Origin: Echinostoma caproni
Lineage: Eukaryota; Platyhelminthes; Trematoda; Plagiorchiida; Echinostomatidae
DNA: 64,000 nucleotides
Reading direction: 5' to 3'
NCBI GenBank assembly: GCA_900618425.1
Contig: UZAN01039604.1
Span: 5,467 to 69,466 of the forward strand
The position numbers were made by a program, and so were the translations under genes. Position 1 is the first letter of the stretch. Each line of letters starts with the position of its first letter. Of the stretch, positions 50,977 through 63,726 are shown piece by piece. Under the pieces are notes generated by a model. It was not told the origin of the DNA. It did not search any database and saw only the letters and a program-made list of their open reading frames with translations.

Positions 50977-51900
50977 TCAAGCTTTGGTCAAAACCCGGAA
51001 TCCTGTTGCCTCGACTGTGGGGTCTGTCGGATATCGGGAGCGAGCAAAACTATATAGACATTCAACACATTTACTGGGGTTTAGGGTTAACCCCAATGAG
51101 GAGGAGAATGACTGAATTCGATCAAGATTGTTGGTGAAGGAGCTTTGATCAGAGTAAGAAGAAATGGGTTGGCACAACACGACGTTATCTGTATATTCCA
51201 AACTTTGTGCAGGAGAAACACAGGGAAAATCAAATATATAGGTGGCAAATAAGTATGGAGATAGCACAGCTCCTTGAAGAACCCCGAATTTGTTGACTCT
51301 GGGGTTTTGATGAAGACGTTCCCAATCTAGTGTTTTTACTCCATCAGTAAGATAGTTCGATAGCCAAGCTAACAATTGCTTTAGGCATTCAAACGATTCC
51401 TGTTTCTGTAACAACGTGGATCTAGGAATGGAATCAAATGCAGAAGAGTAGTCCAGAAAAAAAAGCATCGGACAGATGTAATGGAGCTGTTCAAAGACTT
51501 AGTGATAAAATGAATGAGGGTGGAGACTGTCCAAGGTGGATCTACTAGGCTTGTAGGCAAACTGTAACGGACCACTAGGAATGTGTATAGACTACTGATA
51601 GCGCTTGAGGATGGCCTTTTCATTCAGATTAAGAGCTGAAGATGTTAATGCTTTTGGGTGAAAACGTTTGATGAGGATAGACAATTTCGATGCTTTGGGG
51701 ATTGGTATGATTGTGACCGGCCTTCAACGGTCGGGGATAGTAGTAGCGTTAGGAGATTCATTGGCAATGAAGGTAATTGCCCCAGCTAAGGAAGCAGCAC
51801 CAAATTTGAAGAGGACTGGATGTAAGTCATCCGGGCCTGCAGCAGATGACGAATGGCAACTATTTAAAAGGTATACCATTTCACAATATGAGAATGGTTC
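50977..51900 (-). pseudogene. LINE (CR1-like) reverse transcriptase
   Basis: The longest reading frame in the window (163 codons, 51468 to 50977) is a non-LTR reverse transcriptase palm. It shows FFLDYSSAFDSI (residues 3-14, the first aspartate motif), FGVLQGAVLSPYLF (61-74, for G-x-PQG-x-x-x-SP-x-LF), EYTDNVVL (91-98, where YADD is expected) and LNPSKC (129-134). Upstream, in other minus-strand frames between 51470 and 51900, are LQFAYKPSRST, FHPKALTSSA, AITFIANES and AGPDDLHPVLFKFGA, matching the fingers domain of the same family (SSGPDG-x-HP-x-L-x-K and PLQFAYR). YTDN instead of YADD leaves only one catalytic aspartate, and there are several frameshifts, so it is inactive. The 3' tail is absent. 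Confidence 0.88.
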
Positions 51901-52619
51901 CACATTACAAACTTTTGGTGACCCGCATCGTCAAATAATTTTACACATCTCGTACAGCTTAAGTGTTTTTGTATAACATGCGGTGCCCAGGACTAGAGAT
52001 CTCAAGTGTAACTCAAAAAATTCATTGTTTAGCGTTAACAAATGAACTGTACTCATCAGAAGGGGATACAAAGCCCTGCTGAGGATAAAACGCCGTTCGT
52101 AAAAGTACGCCGTCATCACGATCGCCAATTTATTAAAGATGCAACGTAAGTCATAATTACCAAGGTCGAGGATTCTTGGGAACCGGTTTTCTAAATGGGT
52201 CTTTTGTGAGCATTGTTTTTTATCCTCGACGTGTAAATGTATCCATATATCAAAAACAGAGTTCACTTTGATTGAATCTACGACACTGTAAGCATATACC
52301 TTTTGATTGATTTCAGGGCGTTTGGATGCATAACAGTAAATCGTTCGAGTTACACTTAAGATTTTTACTCCTAGGCGTATTGAATGTTATACAGAAACAC
52401 TGAAGTTGTACGAGATGTGCCAAATAATTTGACGATATGGGCACATCGGTTACACCTTCTCCAGTCTACGTGTGTAGCAGCATGCAACACTCACACCTTA
52501 CTTCTTAACCAAGCTTTGCAGCATCAAAATTTATAGAAAATATTTTCTTTTTCAACATTCGTTAACTTCAAAATATCCCAATACTTTTTTTCATTTTTCT
52601 CATTCACCCACTGCGGCGT
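51901..52619. other. No firm feature; possible upstream LINE remnant
   Basis: A 111-codon minus-strand frame at 51931-52266 directly precedes the reverse transcriptase fossil and could be decayed linker sequence of the same LINE. No motif confirms this. Confidence 0.3.
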
Positions 52620-52763
52620 GGCTAAATTTTGTGCGCTGAGGCTAAAGGTTTACGGGTTTTGACTAAAACATTGTGTTCTGGCTAGAGAAATGTGGGTCAA
52701 GGCTAAAGGATTGTGGGTTTTGGCTAAAGCATTTCGGACTTTGGCTAAAGGAATACGGGTCGT
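52620..52763. repeat. 21-bp minisatellite, seven units
   Basis: Seven head-to-tail units starting GGCTAAA or a close variant, of lengths 20, 21, 19, 21, 21, 21 and 21. The best unit is GGCTAAAGGATTGTGGG plus four T. The last four units are open in one plus-strand frame and spell a seven-residue repeat of the type AKGLWVL. Confidence 0.9.
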
Positions 52764-55700
52764 AGCATATCATTTAATACAGCACTTCTGTATGCCCCTT
52801 CGGTTTCCTCAAACGTGGTCGGACAGTGGTTAACTTGCTTCACTTGTGTTTCAGCTGAGTATGAATGTTGAGATGCAACAAAATCGTCCTGGACATAAAT
52901 CGTGCACTACGGTAATATGGTCCTTTCTTTTGATATCTTGAATTATTGAAAATGCCGTTTATCTCATTGTACTTGTTGACACAGTGACTTTGGTGGACCA
53001 AATTTTTTATTTGCCTACAAGGTACGCTCCTAAGCGTTTTTGCAAACAATGAGTTAGCATCCAGAATGACACATTTAGTAAATCTGTAGTGGCGTTGTAC
53101 TGCCTCTACCCGTTTTCTTATGCATGTTCGCGCGCGATCATTCCTCTACCCCATGCTATCGATTTGCGACCGATTTTGACCTTTTAAACGGCTCAAGAGC
53201 AGAGCTGTAGCTCCTCCCCAAACTATCACAACAAATTTGATATTTCAGCCAAAGCACGAAGAAAGTAAAACGGTGAGTGTTCCCGTATCTACGACAGAAA
53301 CCTTCGTTTACGCCAACTCAAACGGACACTGCAAAGTGGTCTTAAAGAAATTAGACGAAATGCGCTTCATCCCTCCAAAGGAAGATTTATGCAGCATAGC
53401 AACATGACAAATGCATCCTCTTGTTGCCCAACTTTATGGAATATGCAGTATCCATGGCGGATATGTTCTGTTTGGGGGGTAGGAGTAACTTGGTGATTTG
53501 ATTGTTGCATTTGAGTTTCTGAAAGATGCTTAAAGTTATGACTAGCGTCTAATAATAATAATAAGATATTAGAATTCGACTGAGCGCAAACTGATACATT
53601 TAGTAATTTTGCTACTTATGTGACTAATTATTTGTCCAATGGAACCAATTTCATATGCAAGAGAAAATAGCAATTACGTCACTGATCAGCCAGCCTATTC
53701 CCTGTGCATTAAAAATGAGATAGATAAACGACCCATAACTGAATACCTCATCCGCTGAACAGATATTTGCTTGCACAAAACACATTTGTACCGGAAACAC
53801 CCCGGTGGTTTAGCTTAAACTGTTCCGGTCATCATCAACATCATAAATAATTGTCACCGGAATACTGAAATGTTCCATTCATCTAAAACCCCACTCTGCC
53901 CAACTGTGAGTCTAACGAAACGCTCACCACACGAATCCCGCTTAGCACGGGCGTAGCCCATGTCGATTGGCAATCACATTCGTTTTTCAGACCGTACCAT
54001 AAACGTTATTTCAACCGTTGTAAATACGTGTGCAGATGGAGCGAAGTGCTTTCACAATATTCGTGACGAGATAATTAGGTTCCCAAAAAGAATAAGTAGC
54101 AATCTCTTCAATAGTGGTTCAATTTAATCGACTGAATGAAAACAAAACAAATGACGTTGGACAATTTATCTTATAAAAACAGAACGTACTATTCAGTGGT
54201 AGCCAATAACGACGCTAAACATTAAGCAAAAATGTTCATTAGTTGCAATTCGAATACGCAAACAGTCGCCGGAATCGTCGAACCATCGAACGCGTAAAAA
54301 ATCTGGTTGCCAACGTAAAGCATCCAACATTTAACCGCCGATTCTGTCATAATAACCTTTAAGCGTTAACACAGCTCATGCATTGTAGGAAAGCTGGAAA
54401 AACGACAACAAATCGACATATGAAAACCCATACTCCTGCAGAAAAAAATAGTCGAATGTTCAAACCAATTTGACATAAAAAGGTATGACTAGCGTGTTGA
54501 CGTGACTAATTCGTTGACTATGTGGAACATGTTATCCACAGGCGTGGTGCTCAGAACGTGTACAACTTAACAGCAGGTATTTCAGCGGTCTGTGTACCAT
54601 CATTCGAATTTCAGTGTACCATCGGATGTTCAGTAAGTGAGAATAGAACGATTGGCAACGCTAGTTTGGATGAATGGACTCGTTCTACTGTACGTAACAA
54701 TAGGCGTTTCCCGCTCTGCTAACGTGCATGCTCATTAAAACCACGTGGTTTTTCAAAAAACAACTACAGGAAATACCACACACACTGCATCTGGACTGAG
54801 TTGAGATAAGAAGATAAATGAATCGACTTTTGCTAAAGTCAAGCAAGTGTGTCTGCTTCACACAATGACCAGTAAATGCCTTTCGTGACCATTAGGTTGG
54901 TGTGTAAAATATGCAGGGGTAGCCAGCCATGAGATTGTACAGTTTGCTTCTGCTCACACACGTTTGCTTTTCGAACCTTGGAAATAACGGTTTGCTAACT
55001 TTTGGCGGTTGCTTTTGTCCTGGGATTCACTACGTGATTGAGACATATAAGGTGATACCCGATTTATAGCAAATGAGGAATAGTAGAGAAACTTGACACA
55101 CTTGCAATAATGACCAGCATGATGCTAGTTCAACCGTTTTGACATCTGACCTCAAGCTTGACTTATTCCGTTACCATTCCAAATATATTATATGTGGTGC
55201 CCGAACATTCAGACGATTTGTGACACGGGACTCACACCCCTCGAGGAATTTGGTATGTGCGTTTCTTCGCGAATTCGCGGACTTGAAAATGACAGGACAG
55301 GCGCTCTTTTCGCAAATGTAGTGAAAGATGGTCGACATCTTAGCTCAGGTAACCTGCATGGTTCAATAAATTGATTATTTCGACGAGGCTATCCGCCGTA
55401 ACGAAGCACTATATCACTAGATTGTCAGAAAGCTATGGTATTTTTATTTACCACTTGCGTTGTCGAAATTATTAATGTGTGTGTAGCATATTTCCAAGTG
55501 TACTCCTTGTGACTCCGTTTCAAGGTGTAAACGTTACAATAACTTCCTAAAAGCTGATTGACCACTGCCATCCCGGTACCTGATCATTGTTGCCTCAATC
55601 GCTTTTAGCCAGATGACTAAACTTTGGTAAAATCATACATCCCAATATCGGACCGGTTAGTAAAATGGAACCAACTCAGGTATACTCGTTCACTTACAAG

Positions 55701-58700
55701 AAATACAGTCAAATAAACAGGATAACTTGTTACCACCTACCCTCATTCTGTGAAATCGCAATAACCGCGAGCGGTTTTAAACGTTCGCGCAAAATTTATT
55801 GATCCAAATTCGCTTTGAGCAGTCCAACTCTTTTGACCCGCGTGTTGGAAGCGGTGGTAGGATGAGGTCATCATGACATCAGATGTCATTGACGGAATAT
55901 GATCATTTGAAACGGAGGAAAATGTATTAACTTACAATAGGATACCATCTCATGTTATCAGGCAACATATACCGAACGTTCAACCAAATAGACTTTGAAC
56001 GGCACACGAATCAGAGAAGAAAGCTTAGTCTATTTAAAAATCCAGCCAAAGTGAAACGTTTCTCTGTACTATTAGTTTAAAAATGAATAGCACTTCATTA
56101 CATTTCAAGTGTTTGGTACTTCGGCTCTTTTGGTCAATAGGTTGAAAGCGATTGGTTTTCAGTTTGGACAATAAGCGATCATGATTTACATTCCACATTT
56201 GATGACACACATTACGCCTAAACATTCCTGCGAAAATTATTTCCACTAATGGTCGTTAACCTTGAAAGTTTACCGGGCTTGCTTCAAAAACGTTCACTGG
56301 AAGAGGTTGAAAATTAGTTAAGTGTAGGTGAAAAAATATTCAGTCTTTTGACAACAAACAGTTCAATGTTATTATCCAGCCAGCCTGTAAGATTTTAATC
56401 GCGATCCTCATCGCGTTGGACTCGACAAGTATTTCCAGCGGTTTGTAAGTGCGTTTGTTCATCCGAGACTTTTATCTGTGTGTGTTTTACCGGTTGCACA
56501 ATATTTGGACTTGCTCCGAAAACAAAAACATTAGCAACCGAAACCAGCACTATTATGGTCCGGTTTATGAGAATGATCACGTAAAAGTGTTGCCACTTTC
56601 CGACCATTTTCCCACAAGTGCACAACCGAAAATGGTCCCGCGCAGTGCATTGTGAGTGCGACCAAGGAGCATATCGCATGGCGAACTTCCGTGAATATTT
56701 CAGTTTCATTTCCGAATGCTAGACAGAACTACTTGAAAAAGCTGTTTGCGAGAGGTCGCGGCGTGTGCCGGGGTGGGGATTTGAGGGGCTGATGGCGCCA
56801 CTGCATTTCATACGACAGGCAAAACCTCAGTGCAGAAAAAGATAGAGTAGAGGGTTGAAGTTCTGCGTAGTGTATCACTCTCGGATGAGCGCAAAGGCAA
56901 TGTTATCCCCATGTTTTTTATAAGCCAACTGGCCTCAGACATGTACAAACGGTGTTTTGTTTTTTCGCCTTCTTCACAAGACATCTTTCCAGGAATGACA
57001 TGTGCGTTGTGCCTCTTCCTATGGCAACTAACTCTGTCTTTACATGGACTGCTGTCAGCAGCTGTAGCACCAGAATTCGGATTGTAAATTGTTTTCTGAT
57101 CCCGTGAATAACAACGACGAGAATGAGCATGTATGTTAATACACTGTCCGTTTTCAAGCCTACTTGCGGGTGCTGTCTAATATTTCTGCGTGACAATCTC
57201 CGACACGGATGAAGTGTTTGTGTGTGTGGGGGGGGGGGTTAAGTAGAGAATAGAAATAACAAATACAAACAATTGAGGATTAGCAATTTTTTATCCAAAT
57301 AATCCNTAATCCCAACTGAGCCTTCCCGGAAAGTTCAAGTAATCCGTGGGAAGTTGAACACAAAAATAAAATTGATGAATAGAACGATCCGAATGTCTGG
57401 CGAGAGTGATCGGGATAATCCGTTTTAGTGGACAACTGCGGATCACTTTTGAATAAAATCGGTTCTAAGTGGTACTACTCTCTCTCGTTCCGAACAATTA
57501 AATCAGGATGCAACTAATTACAGTTATGCAATGCTAGATCGTGGTGCTAATCCCGTGAACAACACGGGGTCGTAAATGTATCTGTTCTAAAAATGGAAAA
57601 GATTCCAGTCTCGTAACGGGCTTGAACAGATGCGTTTGTCTCCCTGTAAATCACCATCTGTAGATACACCACTGGATGCTAGTATTGAACAATGATTAAT
57701 TACCAATAAGTACACATTGCTCTGGATTGATATTGCTGATTTTATTTTTTACAACGGAATAAACTTCCGGTTCATTGGGCTCCGGTGAATCGCTGTGTTC
57801 AGCGTTGTATATTTTTGGACCGCAACACAGATACTGAGACCCAGTTGGATTGTTGGGAATTCTGTTGATGGGAATAACATTGTTTGCATTCACATTGCGC
57901 CACGGTTAGATGTCATTGTGTACAACGGAATATCGACAAAACCCGGTTATTCGTTTGAAATATCTACTCCTATAAAATATGAAAATGTTAATTGGAACGT
58001 GGTTACAGTGCTAGAATGTGAAATGGAAAAAGAAACTCTGTCGCAAGTTCCAAATCACAGTGTTTTTCGTCCCAGGGTGCAATGGATCTGCGTGGGAACA
58101 TTCCGTCAACATCGAAAGCGGTCCGTCAATCCTTATTCGGACTATGTAAAATATTCTTATCCAGATTGCATTACTTGATACTACATGACTTTAACATGTG
58201 AGGCACACGATGAGTATTCTTTATTAGCGCTTTTATTCCGGGATAGCTTGATAACCCCGAGGTAGTTCTATTATAACGAAGCAGTCATCCAGAAATAACG
58301 GGGGCAGATTGAGTTTCATCTTGCTTGTGAACTGAGTGAGTGAATGACAAAGGAATGCCGTTTTTGGACAACACAAATCTACCGCGAATGAGTACTATTT
58401 ACCAACTTACCTTCGTCATATAACCGAGGGAAAAACGGTACAATTATGTGGGCAACTGGCTGAATCATGAGGTTGCGTGACTTTGTGATTATGAATTCTT
58501 CATTCAGCTGGTCTCATTTTCCCCGATTTTTTATCTCCATCGTTTCAGATGTAGTCCTCTGTAGAATATTTGCATTATGACACGATCACTATAACTAAAA
58601 ATCAGCACCGGCACCCCTCAGCTCATCGGATGGAAATAAACACTGTGCCGCTGATTGGACACTTCAGCCGTGCTATTTTTTTGGCAGTTTTATAGACCGG

Positions 58701-60584
58701 CTACAATTTGAATATACATACTTCCTGAGATGGTGTCGTTTCTGTTTTCTACTCCCATCAGATTGGTCACTTCAAACTTGGAATGGACCATGCTATGCGC
58801 CCACAGATAATTTCACGCATCATTACTGCAATTTAGGACATTTTTATTTTGCCATGCTCAAAAAACACCGATAGGTTTTACTTTAAAGTGTGCAATATTA
58901 TATCCCAACGGAGCTCTCTTGGAGTGGACAAATTGTCCAATTTAGGTAGATGATTTAGCAGTGAAAATCCCCAGGTGAAATAACGCCGTTTTACAAACAA
59001 GCACATTCATTGGAAACTATAGCTACACAGACAGCAAACGTAGCTCGATGTTTAAAAAGCACCCTATTTTGTAACATTAATCACTGACCGACGTTTTGCA
59101 CGATCATGAGAAAAGTGTACCTCGTTCGTGCATGTAATCACGCAATGCCATTATAATTCTTCTTCACTGCCGGAAATGACTATCCACCCGGGCGCTAATT
59201 TTGTACCGTTGTTGGTGATTATCTTTGCAATGGCCAGTGGGCTTGAAGCGCTGAATACCATTACTATACACTTCGAAGGCTTTTTCTTGCTGGGCTGTTG
59301 TTGCTGATCAGTTTGGGAACTATATCCGAGCGACTTTCTCACGGTGATAGCAGAAAACATGGTTGCTCCTGTATCCTGATCAGACGACCAGAGTGAAAAT
59401 CAACCTGCGGCCCAGGCAATATTTAAAAACGTTTGCTGAATCATCTCAGCTTGGGCTCACATGATTGTAGCACGACGCGCGAGCACTGAACATATGAAGG
59501 AGCAGTTTATCCAATGTGTGAGACAGAAAAAGATGATTCAATCCTAAAAGACCGAGCAAGAAATGACGGAATGCAAAGCACTATTGAACGAGAGATGTCA
59601 TCCAAATGAGCACTATGCAATCACCTTTTACATAACCGGGATATAAAACTATCCAGAAAATAAGAGTAATATGGAGTAGTACATCGACTGCAAACGGTTG
59701 CCAAGTAACACAAATGAGGAACTTGATCAATGTTATACTAATGATAAGATTATAATCGCAATTCCTTTAAAAATACTGTTACAGGCACTCAACATCGCAT
59801 GTTTATTTGTACCATTACTGTCACTCTAAGGATTAATATTTCTCATTTCAACTGATAAACGTGTATCTGCTCGCGTTGCGGCTGAAACTGTTTGTGTCTG
59901 TACTAAATAGCCAATTAACAGTAGTATGTGATATTTTGAGTACCGCCGTTCATTGTATTCATTTAGTAGGTGAAGATCTTTAATTCAATAATGTGATATT
60001 CACAGAGACAATTGTGAAAATCACTGTTTTGCTTTGTTTGTTTATTGTCGGGATATTTTCAACCAGGAGCAGTATTTTAAAATTAAAAGAACGGTGCTAC
60101 CTAATGAATAGGATTTCGATATCTGGATAAGTAATGTCTAATGGAGTACGAAGTCGATGAGATAAAGTGGTCACACTTCCAGTCCCCTCATATGAGCAAA
60201 TACACAGAATCGCAGTCATCTTCAAATTTGAACGAGTGTTTGATATATGATGCTTTCACTCGAGCTGCACCGTATTATTTGATAACTACCTAGAAGGACC
60301 AGAACATTTGCACGATTGAATTGACACCAGAATGAAACTCAAAAAAGACTGATTATTTCTGCTGCGAGCAAAAGGTTCCTGTTTAACCTGAACAAATTAG
60401 GCCATTCATGACTGTTAAGTCTTGACGTGATTCACAGTGACTGCATGCGTTCCTCCAGCATACCGCTCTGTGCGCAAGTCGAGCATTGATAATGTCTGTT
60501 GAGCGTGTTTGCGGCTCGGTGAGTGTTAATTAGGCACATTTTATACCCAAGGAACGGAGCTAAGTTGGGGCTTATAACCGACCT
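52764..60584. other. Long stretch without a supported gene
   Basis: Short frames only. The two most protein-like are 57795-58178 (plus, 127 codons, rich in V, I, Y and N) and 59360-59151 (minus, 69 codons, with QQQQPSKKKPS followed by a hydrophobic stretch and the end GSEEEL). A possible splice acceptor (GATACAG) precedes the second. Neither is recognised. A poly-G tract lies at 57228-57239 and an N at 57306. Confidence 0.4.
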
Positions 60585-60940
60585 TGCAACAGGCATAGAA
60601 GGGCTGAAGAAACGTTTTATTTGTTTCACAAAAATCAGCGTTATATTTTCTCCATCAGCGGTAATGCACAGTTTCATGCGCTCACACTATTTGATGAAAC
60701 AACTCGGCCATACCAAACCGGGTAAACCTTTGACCAGTTCAATAAAGACCTCCACTACAGCTGTTGGTTACTTGTATCGGGTTTCATGCATAATGAGCTT
60801 GACATTTGACAACACGTTGCTTGTTGAAGAAATGTCATTGCCAAAGGCAGTTGACAAACGATTAACGTTCTACTGTTGGCATTTTTAACCATATTTGTAG
60901 TCGTAGAAAATCATCGTCGACTGAGTTTTATCCCAGTATA
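60585..60940 (-). pseudogene. Mariner-like element, internally deleted copy 2
   Basis: The plus-strand sequence 60600-60790 aligns with 26570-26760 of mariner copy 1, sharing AAACG-TTT-TTTGTT, AAAATCAGC-TTA-ATTTTC, ATGCA and ACAGCTGTTGG. On the minus strand it gives KLCITADGENI, which corresponds to ACINVGGEYF in copy 1, and RYKxPTAV, which corresponds to RYQWPTAV. A second block at about 60905-60935 (AGAAAATCATCG, TCGACTGAGTT) matches 27651-27690, beyond the N-terminal end of copy 1. Most of the coding region is therefore missing. This is the pattern of an internally deleted, non-autonomous derivative. Confidence 0.6.
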
Positions 60941-63726
60941 GCGATCCTCGTATGAATTGTGAGCTGTGCTTTGCTGCGTTGATATTTGAGTTGCAATCAA
61001 TGGACAATATACACAACAGAATTCAGTGCTCGTTTCCATTTCGGGTAGTTTGTACCGCATACGTGTACTGTGCCTCCGGAAACCTTTCACTTAACCATCG
61101 TATTTGTCAATGCCAAAACGTTGAGAGTTTTCTGATAGCCATTCCGCAAAACCGAAAGTCAATGGGTGCTTCGAGCCAGATTCTGAACAGCGAAAGGGAA
61201 TCAATGATCCCAGTCTGAGTGAGAGATTTTACCTCAACCAGTGTATCGTATCCAAATGGATGTGCTTGTCCACATATGCAGTAATGGGTCAAAATTCCGC
61301 AGCTGACGTCCTAAATTTTCCAAACGAAATGGTGTGAAAACACTGGTGAAATTTGATCTGTGTCCGGAAACAATAATTGCGTATTTGTTTCATTGTGTGT
61401 TTGCGTGTGTACAGTCATGATAGCAGAAACAGTCGACCTACCCTGCTAGTCATTCGCTTGGATCTGTCTATGTTTGTCGGTAAAAAAAGATATGCTGATT
61501 TCGTAACCGAATTAGTTCGTATAAAACGGCAGAGCTCAACCGAGCCGCTTTACTCAAAATCGAATCGCGATACTGTATCCCAAGAAAAGCGAATGACCAT
61601 TGTTCTCACACTGTAGACACCCGTCTCTTTTTGAAATCAGATGGAATCACATCAACAGATTTTTGTGAGGTTTTACCATCGGGCACACAATGTATTAGGG
61701 AACTACTTGATATTTGTGAGGAGTAAAAGAAAAGAAACGTACCAGTCATTCGAATTGTGTCTGTCTTTTTGTAGACCTAATTCTGCTCTTGTGTGATTTG
61801 GTTTCATACGCGTCTGCAACGATAAGCATTCATACACAACAATGAATAACAGAAGCACACCCATGTGGCAGCTGACACAAATAACTTTGATATTCCTTTG
61901 ATGTATTAAAAATAACTACAGCAAAATGACTTTGGAAAGAGAGCTATTCTCGAGAGCCCCATAGGGGGATGCTGGACGATATGGAAGAAACGCTGAGTAC
62001 ATCGGCGTTGCAGTCTGGTAAAAAGGCTTTTCATTTCAAAGGCAGCCTTTTGGTTTGATAGTCGGTTTTTCCACTTTGCATTCAGGATGTTCCGAAGGCA
62101 GCGGTGATTTAATTTGAAACAACTAAATATTGCATCTGTCGTTCATTAGAGAATGGAAGTTTGGCTAACTGACTCGCAAGATATTACGATGACGGATTCG
62201 TCTACCTGTCAACTATATGAGCCAGGATACCAAAATATCTCTCTTATGAACATCCAAGCGTGATCGATTTCGGAAGTCGAAGAATCCTGAAACCATGAAT
62301 TCAACTTGATCCAATGATCCTGCATTCGATGAATTCACGGTTTTTGGACGTAGGTCAATGGCACCAGAGAATGTACAGCTCTTACAAAATACGGATTTTG
62401 AAATAATGCCTATGGCTTCCTTTCATTGGTACGGGTAGGAGCACCGGTGATCGATCATCTTGCTTGTCCTCAAACGGGTTTACCAGAAATTGAGCAAATA
62501 AAATAAAAGAAAGCGTTAGAGTCTCCGCACTGAATTCAGCGACCTGTGTAAGACGAGTTTACTGGATTTTAATTTGTCAGCGATAGTGGAACTATTCTGT
62601 ACTATTAAAATGCATCCAGCAGAATTAGTACAGCATGTTGAAAAAGATGTAGCTATGAATGTCAAGTCAATTGGAGTGCCTCGGAGGCGTATCATCTCAA
62701 TTCTTGTGTAAATGGGTTCACAGTATGGTGTTGATAGCACGAAAAACTCTATGTAGTCCGAAGTTTCCATGCAATCCCCTGTTAACTGGTCAGTTGCCCG
62801 TTTTGGCCATAATTCATTGCATTTGGGAAAATTGCAGCTCTGCTGAACACAGCATCAATGATGCTGTCGTACAAGGGACGCACACGCATGGTGTTGATAT
62901 TTCTTGCGTCAGACAGTTCTGAATTCGGATTATGCAACGCGAAATAAATACCTTGCGGTTTTCCAACTGTCTTCCTTGGCAATCCGGTAACTGGAAGAAA
63001 ACGGACACCGTAGCCCATTTGTACAGCATTTTGTTTTTCAGAATTCATTTGGTGGCTTGATATTTTGGTTCGGCAAGATGTTCCAATCATCATTTGACTA
63101 TTGTTTGCGAAGGCAAATATAGCCCTTTAGTATTTTTTGTGCCAGGTGGGGGGCACTGTGTATACGCATGTGTATATGGTTACTGACGGCGGGTGACTAC
63201 ACGTGTGTTTCAATCGTCTAGAGAATGACTAGTGAACTGGAGCATATAAAGTTTGGTGCATATGCTCCTCAGGATTTCGCGAATAACGGATCCAGGGATA
63301 TAACCTTATTTTGTGACGGGGCAGAACTAGCACACATCGTAGAGGTGTTATCGAACTTGTGGAATAGTTGAGAAGGATTCTGTAGCCCGGTACTCCATTT
63401 ACACTTTGTAAAACCGTGCTTGCTGATACTCCTCGTTTGGGTGAGACGAAGGGCAATTGCATACATCCTAGCAAGGATGTGCCTGTCCGAATCGGGAGGC
63501 GAACTCGCTTTATACTATACTGTACCCTCTGGGTGCACAGATTCTTATTCACGTATGCATTGGTTGAAAACCGGTGACGTGCCTTGAAATACCGAAGTGA
63601 CGTTTAATTTTCAATATTATATTTCCCCATTGAGAGCCACGTTTAAAGTAAACGTTTTCTGAATCTTATCTCCCGCTGCAAACTCCGAATTCTCTGCTAA
63701 TACTATTTGACTTGGAGCTGCCTTCG
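60941..63726. other. No supported gene
   Basis: Overlapping frames of 80-107 codons on both strands (for example 62782-63093 and 63229-63552, both minus); none recognised. Confidence 0.5.

Noticed and set aside
60900..60960. YWDKTQSTMIFYDY read as the mariner central block (FWD-x-x-G-I-x-x-x-DY)
   Set aside because: The same DNA aligns with the non-coding outer edge of mariner copy 1 at 27651-27690, so the peptide resemblance is probably accidental.
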